Below are positions 7,946 to 15,164 of a stretch of 64,000 bases of DNA, piece after piece. The notes below the pieces were generated by a model. That model was not told where the DNA came from and made no database searches. It saw only the letters and a program-made list of their open reading frames with translations. The position numbers were made by a program, and so were the translations under genes. Within the stretch, counting starts at the first letter, position 1, and each line of letters begins with the position of its first letter. The stretch is from Pseudomonas sp. Irchel 3E13 (lineage in GTDB: Bacteria; Pseudomonadota; Gammaproteobacteria; Pseudomonadales; Pseudomonadaceae), in NCBI RefSeq assembly GCF_900187455.1, contig NZ_FYDX01000005.1, forward strand, positions 384,717 to 448,716. Reading direction: 5' to 3'.

Positions 7946-10426
7946 TCAGAAATCGCCGCGCAGGGTGGCCATGTAGCTGCGTGGGTCGCCGAACAGATTG
8001 CCGCGGTCGAGGGCATTGGCCGAGTAGTAGTACTTGCGGTCCAGCAGGTTTTCCCCGCTCAGGCCGATGGTCCAGTGCTCGTCCAGTTTCCATGACACCC
8101 GCGCATCCCAGATCGCCCGCCCTGGTGAGCCGTAGTTCTGGCCCGGGCTGTTGTTCCAGGAGTAACCGGACTGGGCCGAGACGCCGGCACCCACGGTCAG
8201 CCGGTTCCAATCGCCGGGCAGGGTGTAGCGGGTGGTCAGCCGTGCCAGGTGTTTCGGGGTTTCGTTGGAGACCGCTCCGCCGGCACTGCTGCGGGTCGTG
8301 TTGAACGTGTAGCCCGCCAGCACCTGCAGCCCCGGCAGGACTTCACCGCTGACTTCGAAGTCGACGCCGCGGCTGCGTTGGGTGGTGCCATTGACGTAGC
8401 AGGTGCCCGTGGGGTCGTTGGTCAGGCACTTGTCGAGGCTGGTCGTGTCGAGGGCGGCCACGTCGTCCTGGTGGATATAGAACAGCGCCAGGGAGAGGTT
8501 CAGCCGCTTGTCCAGCAGTTCGCCCTTGATCCCGGTTTCATAGTTGGTGCCCACTGCCGGGTCGAGGGTCGAGCCGCTGGAGGTGCGGTAGACGCTTTGC
8601 GGCTGGTAGATGTCGGCGTAGCTGGCGTACCAGGACCACTGCTCGTCAATGTCGTAGATCAGGCCCGCGAAGGGCGTCAGCCGGTGGTCCTGGCGCGCGG
8701 TGAAATCGCCGCTGGCAAGCTTGTAGTTGAAGTCGTACTTGTACCAACTGAGCCGCGCGCCCAGCACCAGGGTCAGGGGTTCGGCGAGGTGCAGGCGGGC
8801 GTTGGTGTAGACACCGCTGCGCTGGTCAACCGACTGGTTGATCGAGGTCCAGGCGGGGCGCGCCGGCCTGGCGAAGGCCTGGTGATCGACGTCGAAGATA
8901 TCCACAGGAACGTTCACGGCCACCGGTACGCGTTTTTCCAGCACGTCCTGTCTGGACCAGTTGGCGCCGAGGGTGATTTGCTGCGGCAGGTCGAACCACT
9001 CGAAGTGACCTTCCACATGGCTGTCCACGCCGGTGCTGTCGATGTCGGTGTGGCGGAATTCAACGCCCCTGAACGCGGTTCCGCTTTGCGTGACCGGGTC
9101 CACCGCACCGCGGGCATATGCCACTGCCAGGTTGAAGCTGCCCTTGGAGTGGATCACCGAGGTCGTGGCGCTCCAGTCGTCGTTGAAGCGATGGGTGAGT
9201 TCGGTGAAGGCCTCGGTGACCTCGGCTTCATGCTCGTTCCAGTCCTGAACCAGCGCGGTGGAGCGGGAGATGTCCAGGGAACTGCCGTCCTTGTAGCGCG
9301 GCAGTCCGTAGATCGAGTAGCCCTTGAATTGGCCGGACTGGTAGCGAAGGCTGCCGGTCAGGACGGTGTCGTCGTCCAGGTCGGCGTCAACGATGCCGTA
9401 CAGCAGCGGCTGCGTGGATTTCTTCTCATCGATGTAGGAGCCCTTGTCCTCGTAGGCGGTGATGAAGCGCCCGCGCAGGGTGCCTTCTTCGTTGAGCTTG
9501 CCGCTGCCATCCAGGTCGAGCCGGTAGTCATCCCATGAGCCGGCGTGGGCCATGACCGTGAGCCGTGGTTCGGCGGTGGGGCGCTTGCGCACCAGGTTCA
9601 CCGCGCCGCCCGGGTTGCCGGGGCCGATAAGCAGTCCCGAGGCGCCGCGTAGCACTTCCACCCGGTCATAGATGGCCATGTCAACCGGCAGCCAGGCGGT
9701 GATGTTGTAGGCCTGGCCGGAAATCCCGTCCATCAGGTAACTCTCGTCCCCCAGTACGAACCCGCGTGATTGGTAGAGGTGAGAGCCGAAATTACGCTGC
9801 CCGAAGGTCATTCCCGGTGTCTGCGCCAGCACTTGGTCGAGGCTGGTGAGGTGGCGGTCGTCCATCAGTTGGCGGGTCATGACGGTCACCGACTGAGGGG
9901 TTTCCCGCAGGGTCTGTGTCGATTTGCCAATGGTCACCGCGGAGGCGGCATATGACCCGGAGAATTCGCTGGTGGCATCCAGCGGCTCGGCGCTGATTGA
10001 CGTGGGCGCCATGTCCAGCACCGCGGGGCTTGCGACCGTGCCCAAGGTCAGGGTGTCACCCTGCAGGCTGTAGTCGAGGTTGCTGTTTTTCAGCAGCAGG
10101 CGGGCGGCCTGTTCGGGTGAATAGCGACCGCGCACCGCCGGGCTGACGTCACCCTGGATCTGCTCCGGGTTGACCAGCACTTGTAGGTCACTTTGCCGGC
10201 CCCACTCCTGCAGGGCACTCCACAAGGGTTGCGCGGGAATGTTGAAGTCCTTTTCCGCAGCGCGAACCTGACTGTTCTGCGACAGGGCAAGGAGCGCAAC
10301 GGCGGCTGTCAGGGCGGGTTTCCTTACCCGCAGGACAAGCTTCAGCAGTAACGCGGAAGAGGATGAAGAGGGTCGGGATGCCAAAGAAAATGATATCCAT
10401 TTGTGTGGAGTATCACATTCTGGCAT
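7946..10426 (-). CDS. FpvA-like TonB-dependent siderophore receptor 2
   Basis: A second ferric siderophore receptor of about 812-826 residues, with the same plan as receptor 1: STN domain (DFNIPAQPLWSAL), plug with LRETPQSVTV and DRVEVLRGASGLL, and a barrel ending LRGDF. The two look like an old tandem duplication. The start is unsure. ATG 10426 is the first good ATG but gives a long leader. TTG 10384 gives a signal peptide matching receptor 1 in length but has no ribosome site. A Fur-like box covers 10386-10404. No PvdS-type box is present, unlike receptor 1. It may take a foreign pyoverdine, as FpvB does, or share the local one. It could be cotranscribed with the exporter gene 75 bases upstream. 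Confidence 0.85.
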   Translation of the reverse strand: MPECDTPHKWISFSLASRPSSSSSALLLKLVLRVRKPALTAAVALLALSQNSQVRAAEKDFNIPAQPLWSALQEWGRQSDLQVLVNPEQIQGDVSPAVRGRYSPEQAARLLLKNSNLDYSLQGDTLTLGTVASPAVLDMAPTSISAEPLDATSEFSGSYAASAVTIGKSTQTLRETPQSVTVMTRQLMDDRHLTSLDQVLAQTPGMTFGQRNFGSHLYQSRGFVLGDESYLMDGISGQAYNITAWLPVDMAIYDRVEVLRGASGLLIGPGNPGGAVNLVRKRPTAEPRLTVMAHAGSWDDYRLDLDGSGKLNEEGTLRGRFITAYEDKGSYIDEKKSTQPLLYGIVDADLDDDTVLTGSLRYQSGQFKGYSIYGLPRYKDGSSLDISRSTALVQDWNEHEAEVTEAFTELTHRFNDDWSATTSVIHSKGSFNLAVAYARGAVDPVTQSGTAFRGVEFRHTDIDSTGVDSHVEGHFEWFDLPQQITLGANWSRQDVLEKRVPVAVNVPVDIFDVDHQAFARPARPAWTSINQSVDQRSGVYTNARLHLAEPLTLVLGARLSWYKYDFNYKLASGDFTARQDHRLTPFAGLIYDIDEQWSWYASYADIYQPQSVYRTSSGSTLDPAVGTNYETGIKGELLDKRLNLSLALFYIHQDDVAALDTTSLDKCLTNDPTGTCYVNGTTQRSRGVDFEVSGEVLPGLQVLAGYTFNTTRSSAGGAVSNETPKHLARLTTRYTLPGDWNRLTVGAGVSAQSGYSWNNSPGQNYGSPGRAIWDARVSWKLDEHWTIGLSGENLLDRKYYYSANALDRGNLFGDPRSYMATLRGDF
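10386..10404. promoter_or_regulatory. Candidate Fur box upstream of receptor 2
   Basis: GAAAATGATATCCATTTGT matches the 19-base Fur consensus at 13 positions by eye. It overlaps the region where the receptor 2 start is uncertain. Confidence 0.5.
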
Positions 10427-10431
10427 GTGAT
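10412..10431. promoter_or_regulatory. Operator-like palindrome upstream of receptor 2
   Basis: ATCACAT and ATGTGAT form perfect 7-base arms separated by 6 bases. The arms face opposite to the CRP/Vfr consensus (TGTGA then TCACA), so it is not an obvious Vfr site. It overlaps the ATG at 10426. Confidence 0.35.
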
Positions 10432-10501
10432 GGCACTTGCCTACCACCACCCCCTCCGGCAACCGGTCTGAAAGGCGCGTGCGGCAGGTTAGCAGCAGTT
10501 G

Positions 10502-12166
10502 TCAGGCTGGCATTGCCTGCTCTTGCACCTGCTCGACCCTGATCCGTCCGCCCTCCATCCGCACCAGTTGATCGGCAACCGGGAAATACCGGTCATCGTG
10601 GGAGATGACGATGATGGTTTTGCCCTGCTGTTTCAGTTCCGGCAGCAACTCGGTGTAGAACACTCGGCGGAAGGCCGGGTCCTGGTCGGCGGCCCATTCG
10701 TCGAACACCAGCAACTGGCGTTCGTCGAGCCAGGCGCTGATCAGCGCCAGGCGCTTGCGCTGGCCGGTGGACAGGTCGGTGGTGGTGAACGCGCCGTCGC
10801 GGATGCTGACTTTGTGGGCGATATCCAGGCGCTCCAGGTATTTCGCGGCATCGCCGGTCAGTGGTGCATCTCCCGGCAGCGGATCGTCGAACAGGTAGTA
10901 GTCGGCGAAGATAGTGGTGAACAACTGGCGGTAGTCGTCCAGTTCCTCCGGTTGCAGCACCTCGCCGTTGAGCAGGATTTCGCCCTGTTGCGGGGTGTAC
11001 AGGCCGAGCAGCAGCTTGATCAGGGTGGTCTTGCCGCCGCCGTTCTCGCCGACGATGAACACGATGTCGCCCTGCTTGATGCTCAGGTTGATCGGGCCGA
11101 GGTGGAACGACTCGCCGCCTTCCACCGGCGGGTAGTCGTAGCGCACCTGGCGCAGTTCCAGGGTCTGCATGTTCGGCAGGGCAGAAGGACGGTCGCTGAC
11201 TAGCAGATGAGGCTCCGGCGAGGAGAACTTCCACGACAGTTCCGCGATCCGGCCCAAGGCGATTTTGGCCCGGGAGATGATCGGCATGGCGGTGACCAGT
11301 CGCTCCAGCGGACCTTTCATGTAGAGCATCACCAGCACGAAACCGCCCAGCACGGTTTTTTCCGCTGCCGGCCACAGGGCCTGGAAGGCGACAGCCATAC
11401 CGATGACCGCGAAGAACAGCATCGAACCGAAGGTTTCGGCACTGACGAAGATATTGGCCGCGCGGATGTTCGAGGTGCAGATGCGTTCGGTGGTAGCGAA
11501 GATCTTTTCATCCAGCATGTGCTGGCGGCGACGGCGCTGGATACGCAGTTCCTTGGCGCCGGCCGACAGTGCCTGGTAGTGCTTCTGCAACTCGTCTTCG
11601 CCGTCACGGGCCGCGACAATGCTGCGCATGCCGGCCTTGTGCGCCAGGTACTGCGCGCCGCTGCCGATCGCCACGGTGACCAGGGTCAGTAACAGGATCT
11701 GCCACGAGAGGAATGCCAGGTAACTCAGGCAGCCGAGGGTCACGGTAAAGGCGATCACCATCGGCGCCACCGACAGGGCGAAGTTGCTCAGGGTGGTGAC
11801 GTCATTGAGCAGCACCGGAATCAGCCGGTGCGAGCGATAGCGCTCCAGTTGCTCGATCGGCGCCACCAGCACCTTGGCCGCCAGCTCGCGGCGCAGGTTG
11901 GCCACGACCCGCTGGCCGACCTTGTTGCTCAACAGGCTCGACAGGGTGGAGCAGGCGAGGGTGAGCACCAGCAGACCGGCAAACATCAGCGCTGAATTGA
12001 CGTTCGGCCCGCCGTCCTGGGTCATGGCGTTGTTGAGGGTGGCCAGCAGACCGGTGACGCTCAGGCCGCTGACGATCCCCAGCACGGTGGAGAGCACCAC
12101 CAGCCACCAGTACGGCTTGAGGATGCGCAGGGTTTCCCCGGTCAGGTTTTCGGTTTTGAGCGTCAT
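10502..12166 (-). CDS. pvdE: PvdE-like cyclic-peptide ABC exporter
   Basis: A 554-residue half-size ABC transporter with fused membrane and ATPase parts, the family that includes PvdE and SyrD. About six membrane segments fill residues 1-300. The ATPase part has Walker A GENGGGKTT, signature LSTGQRKRLAL, Walker B LLVFDEWAADQ and switch HDDRYF. In pyoverdine producers PvdE carries the acylated ferribactin precursor from cytoplasm to periplasm. Length fits PvdE (about 550). The ATG at 12166 was chosen because homology begins there and the PvdS-type box at 12213-12236 lies just upstream. The periplasmic maturation genes that often flank pvdE are not here, so the pathway is split over the chromosome. 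Confidence 0.88.
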   Translation of the reverse strand: MTLKTENLTGETLRILKPYWWLVVLSTVLGIVSGLSVTGLLATLNNAMTQDGGPNVNSALMFAGLLVLTLACSTLSSLLSNKVGQRVVANLRRELAAKVLVAPIEQLERYRSHRLIPVLLNDVTTLSNFALSVAPMVIAFTVTLGCLSYLAFLSWQILLLTLVTVAIGSGAQYLAHKAGMRSIVAARDGEDELQKHYQALSAGAKELRIQRRRRQHMLDEKIFATTERICTSNIRAANIFVSAETFGSMLFFAVIGMAVAFQALWPAAEKTVLGGFVLVMLYMKGPLERLVTAMPIISRAKIALGRIAELSWKFSSPEPHLLVSDRPSALPNMQTLELRQVRYDYPPVEGGESFHLGPINLSIKQGDIVFIVGENGGGKTTLIKLLLGLYTPQQGEILLNGEVLQPEELDDYRQLFTTIFADYYLFDDPLPGDAPLTGDAAKYLERLDIAHKVSIRDGAFTTTDLSTGQRKRLALISAWLDERQLLVFDEWAADQDPAFRRVFYTELLPELKQQGKTIIVISHDDRYFPVADQLVRMEGGRIRVEQVQEQAMPA

Positions 12167-12212
12167 GCGGTGGTCTCTCGGGTCGCTGAGGGTTTTTGCC
12201 GTCAGGGAGAGG

Positions 12213-12236
12213 ACGAGGTGCAACAGGGGAAATTTA
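12213..12236 (-). promoter_or_regulatory. PvdS-type iron-starvation box for the exporter gene
   Basis: On the minus strand TAAAT is followed after exactly 16 bases by CGT. The exporter ATG is about 47 bases downstream, so transcription would start close to the gene. Confidence 0.75.
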
Positions 12237-12360
12237 AAGGGCCGGGAAGCCCTGCCATCTGTCGGACAGATGAATTCTGTCGCTGATTCACCGACGGGCG
12301 GTTTCAGTGACTCGCCATGTGTTGCACAATAGGCGCCGTTTCTCCCCTCCAGGATTTGCA

Positions 12361-13257
12361 ATGTCAAAGTCAACCGTCCTCGGTGCGCTCGGGCTGGCCC
12401 TTGTGCTGGCGGGTGTCGCCGGCTGTTCCTCGAAGAAAGCCGCTGTCTATGAGCACGAGAATTTCGATGACTCCGGGACTTTCTCCCGCAGCTTCCCGGT
12501 CAGCGAGTCCGGCTCCTGCGAAGCCGCCCGTCGCGCGCTGCTGAGCCAGGGCTACATCATCACCTCCAGCGACAAAGGCCAGGTCAACGGCAACAAGAGT
12601 TTCCAGCAGACTGGCGACAGCCACCTGCAGATCACCTTCAACGTGGTCTGCGCCAACGACATGAGCGGCGCGCAGCGCTCGACCATGTTCGCCAACGCCC
12701 TGCAGGACCGCTACGCGCTGAAGAAATCCAACACCTCGGCGAGCCTGGGTGTCGGTGTGCTCGGCTCGGTATCGATGCCGATCGGCTCGTCCGACGACTC
12801 CATGGTCAAGGTGGCCAGCGAGACGGTGACCTCGACCCAGTTCTACGACCGTTATTTCGCCCTGGTGGAAAGCTTCCTGCCCAAGCCGACGAAGAAGAAG
12901 GCCGTGGTGCCTGAAGCTGTCGCGCCTGAAGCCGCTGTCCCGACCAAGCCGGCCGTTGAGCTGGGCGTGCCGGAAATGCCCGCTACCGCGCCTGCCGCCC
13001 AGGCCGCCGCCGTGAGCGCCACGCCGGAAGCCGCGCCCGTACCGGTCGCCGCGCCGGTGGTGGAAACCCAGGCCGCGCCGCTGGTCGATGACAGCAAAGG
13101 CTCCCAGCCCATCGCACCGCCCGCCGAAGCCGCGCCGATCAGCGCCGAGCCGGTTGCCACTCCAGCAGTGACCGAACCTGCGGCGCCGGCCAGCAGCGTA
13201 CCGACCTCGGAAACGCCACAAACCCCGACCAGCGGCGAAACGCCCGCGGCGCTCTAG
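12361..13257 (+). CDS. DUF2242 family lipoprotein
   Basis: A 298-residue probable lipoprotein. The signal peptide ends in the lipobox LAGVAGC with the lipidated cysteine at residue 22. Residues 30-180 form the conserved DUF2242 part (YEHENFDDSGTF, QTGDSHLQITFNVVC). The last 120 residues are low complexity, rich in Ala, Pro, Val and Glu, and probably span the periplasm or are disordered. The ATG has an AGGA site. It is divergent from the exporter gene, sharing a 194-base gap. Its function is not known to me. Position beside siderophore genes suggests an envelope role but proves nothing. Confidence 0.85.
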   Translation: MSKSTVLGALGLALVLAGVAGCSSKKAAVYEHENFDDSGTFSRSFPVSESGSCEAARRALLSQGYIITSSDKGQVNGNKSFQQTGDSHLQITFNVVCANDMSGAQRSTMFANALQDRYALKKSNTSASLGVGVLGSVSMPIGSSDDSMVKVASETVTSTQFYDRYFALVESFLPKPTKKKAVVPEAVAPEAAVPTKPAVELGVPEMPATAPAAQAAAVSATPEAAPVPVAAPVVETQAAPLVDDSKGSQPIAPPAEAAPISAEPVATPAVTEPAAPASSVPTSETPQTPTSGETPAAL

Positions 13258-13266
13258 TCTGCGGGA

Positions 13267-13290
13267 TAAATCCTGTAACACCTGCTACGT
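13267..13290 (+). promoter_or_regulatory. PvdS-type box before a 28-residue ORF
   Basis: TAAAT, 16 bases, CGT on the plus strand, directly after the DUF2242 stop codon. It points to the small ORF at 13388. It is the third such box in 5.5 kb. Eight fixed bases can occur by chance, so this orphan site is less sure than the other two. Confidence 0.55.
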
Positions 13291-13387
13291 TTATTTTCCT
13301 ACACGATGTTGTCATTTTTCCTTCACCGGTGCACTTTAGGGTGAACCTTGAATCAGAGATGAACAGACCGAAACGGAGCAGGTGAAA

Positions 13388-13474
13388 ATGGACGATTACC
13401 AGGAAGAACTTCTCGAATACCAAGCATTGGAGCTGGATCCACCAGAGCCAGCCGATGATGCTACCGAGCTTTGA
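13388..13474 (+). CDS. 28-residue highly acidic small protein (hypothetical)
   Basis: This short ORF starts with ATG behind a GGAG site and encodes 28 residues, from MDDYQEELLEYQ to ATEL. Eleven residues are Asp or Glu and none is Lys or Arg. There is no signal peptide or membrane segment. It sits between a PvdS-type box about 100 bases upstream and a strong terminator 40 bases downstream, so it looks like a self-contained transcript of roughly 240 bases. I do not recognise the protein. The alternative is that the transcript is a small RNA and the ORF is incidental, though the good ribosome site argues for translation. Confidence 0.55.
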   Translation: MDDYQEELLEYQALELDPPEPADDATEL

Positions 13475-13511
13475 ACAGCGTCCTGAGTTGTATGACGCGG
13501 GGATTGAAATG

Positions 13512-13545
13512 AAAGGGCCAGTGTTTTTGCACTGGCCTTTTTTTA
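13512..13545 (+). terminator. Rho-independent terminator after the small ORF
   Basis: GGCCAGTG pairs with CACTGGCC over a TTTTTG loop and is followed by a run of seven T. The stem is perfect. Confidence 0.9.
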
Positions 13546-13626
13546 TTTGTGTCGCGGAGTAGTGGAGCGAGCCTTGGGGGTGGGAACAGCAAGCTGATCC
13601 ATTCGATGGGGCGAGGCTGCGGGCCT

Positions 13627-13670
13627 TGTGGGAGTTAGCTTGTCGGGGGGAGGGCGAACCGTAGCGATAA
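13627..13670 (+). repeat. Degenerate REP-type repeat
   Basis: TGTGGGAGTTAGCTTGTCGG, a short insertion, then GCGAACCGTAGCGAT. This is a diverged copy of the repeat seen cleanly at 14022-14060. Confidence 0.6.
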
Positions 13671-13782
13671 CGTCGGCGATTTCACCACCACCATCGCTGT
13701 ATCGGTATCTACATATCTTGTGGCTGTATGAAGACCATGAAGCGCCAGTCAGGAAGCCGAGTAATGGCGACCAGGCGCATGT

Positions 13783-13834
13783 CGACAGTTTTTCAGCGCT
13801 CTCAAGATCGAGCGCCGCCCGCGCGGCGCATCGC
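13783..13834 (+). repeat. 52-bp dispersed repeat, copy 2
   Basis: This is the direct-orientation partner of 4723-4774, with five differences by eye. Together the copies flank the receptor, exporter and lipoprotein genes. The right half overlaps the left arm of the 281-bp inverted-repeat element. Confidence 0.8.
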
Positions 13835-14085
13835 GACGGTTCGGCGCCCCGACAAGCTCGCTCCTACAATAGGTTGCAACGTGCCTATGTCTGTCAGGCC
13901 ATGGTGACCGCCTTGGTGGTTCGGCTCGATTTCGAGGCTGACGCCTTAGCCCCCCGCGCTTTCCAGCGATGCACCAAGGGCGGCAACGCCAATCCCACAG
14001 GCCATGGTGCGTTGCAGCCGATGTAGGAGCGAGCTTGTCGGGGCGCCGAACCGTCGCGATGCGCCGCGCGGGCGGCGCTCGATCT
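13805..14085. repeat. 281-bp inverted-repeat element with perfect 64-bp arms
   Basis: Bases 13805-13868 are the exact reverse complement of 14022-14085. Each arm joins an AGATCGAGCGCC palindrome to a REP end (GACAAGCTCGCTCCTACA). The inner 153 bases continue as a weaker inverted repeat (TGCAACG near both inner edges; a CCGCC-TTGGTG motif further in). No transposase and no credible gene is inside. Together with the REP copy at 13627 and the terminator at 13512 it accounts for most of the 13475-14107 gap. Confidence 0.85.
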
Positions 14086-14107
14086 GATAAGTCCACAAAC
14101 CAAACCG

Positions 14108-15160
14108 TCAGACGCTGATCTTTTCCGACCGCCGCTGACTCCGCCGAAACTCCCCCGGTGTCACCCCGCTCCAGCGCTTGAACGCCCGCTGAAACGCCTC
14201 CGCCGAAGCAAACCCCAGCAGATAAGCAATCTCGCCAAACGCCAGTTCGGTGTCACGGATATAGCTCATGGCCAGGTCACGGCGGGTGTCGTTGAGAATG
14301 GCGCGAAACTGGGTGCCTTCTTCGGCGAGTTTGCGCCGTAGTGTCCAGGTTGGCAGTTGCAGGCGCCGCGCCACTTCTTCCAGGTCCGGCTCCCGCCCGC
14401 CGTTGAGCAGCGGCCCGAGCAAATGGGCGATGCGCTCGCCGAGGCTGCGGATGCGGGTGCGTTCCAGCAGTTCCTGCTCGCAGAGTTGCAGCAGGTGCTG
14501 CCAGGTGCTGGGGCAATGCGCGGGGTTGCGCAGGTCCAGAACCGCGCGGCTCAACCGCAACTGGTTGGTCTGCGCGCCAAACTGCACCGGCGCCAGGCTG
14601 AGTGCTTGATAGCTCTCGGCGTAGGCCGGGGCATCAAACTCGATTTCGATCCGCTCGGCCTGCAGCGGCTGGCCGGCCAGGCCCGAAAGTTGCGCCAGCC
14701 AGCCGGACAGCAGCGAATCCACCACAAAGCGGTTGTAGGCGTTGTACGGGCTGATGGAATAGAAGCGCAGCCAGGCGCCATGACGGTCTTCCTCGAAACT
14801 CGACTGACCGCGGTAGTTGGCCGCGTACAGCGGTTCGAAGCGCAGCAATGTGCGCGCCGCTTCGCCCACGTTGGGCGCCTGGGCCGCAGTCACGCCGGCC
14901 AGGCCCGCCTGGCCCAGCCGGCTCAGGCGTCCCATGTGCAGACCCAGCGCCGGCTCGCGGGATTGTTCGATGGCGGCGTGGCCGAGGTGCATGTAGCGCG
15001 GAATCGACAGCCGTGCGCCGGGTTCGGCCAGACGTTGCGGGGTCAGGCCATAGCGCTCCAGCAACGGCGCAGGGTCCTGGCCGCGTTCGGCCAGGGCCTG
15101 TTCCAGGTTCTGGATAAAGCCGACCGAAAGGTCACCCAGACGTACCCGTGGCCGGCTCAC
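14108..15160 (-). CDS. AraC-family transcriptional regulator
   Basis: A 350-residue regulator. Residues 20-210 match the arabinose-binding-like N-terminal domain found in OruR/ArgR-type Pseudomonas regulators (PRYMHLGHAAIEQ, ALGLHMGRLSRLG). Residues 245-345 are a double helix-turn-helix AraC domain ending in FGEIAYLLGFASAEAFQRAF and RWSGVTPGEFR. The start is GTG; no better ATG exists upstream. It lies four bases after the pseudo-nitrilase stop, so the two form one unit that is divergent from fadH. It probably controls a nearby gene or a fatty-acid or lipid function, but the effector is unknown. Confidence 0.88.
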   Translation of the reverse strand: MSRPRVRLGDLSVGFIQNLEQALAERGQDPAPLLERYGLTPQRLAEPGARLSIPRYMHLGHAAIEQSREPALGLHMGRLSRLGQAGLAGVTAAQAPNVGEAARTLLRFEPLYAANYRGQSSFEEDRHGAWLRFYSISPYNAYNRFVVDSLLSGWLAQLSGLAGQPLQAERIEIEFDAPAYAESYQALSLAPVQFGAQTNQLRLSRAVLDLRNPAHCPSTWQHLLQLCEQELLERTRIRSLGERIAHLLGPLLNGGREPDLEEVARRLQLPTWTLRRKLAEEGTQFRAILNDTRRDLAMSYIRDTELAFGEIAYLLGFASAEAFQRAFKRWSGVTPGEFRRSQRRSEKISV

Positions 15161-15164
15161 GGAC

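Noticed and set aside
10412..10431. Palindrome ATCACAT-N6-ATGTGAT as a Vfr/CRP site
   Set aside because: The half sites are in the opposite order to TGTGA-N6-TCACA, so a Vfr site is not supported; kept only as an unnamed palindrome.
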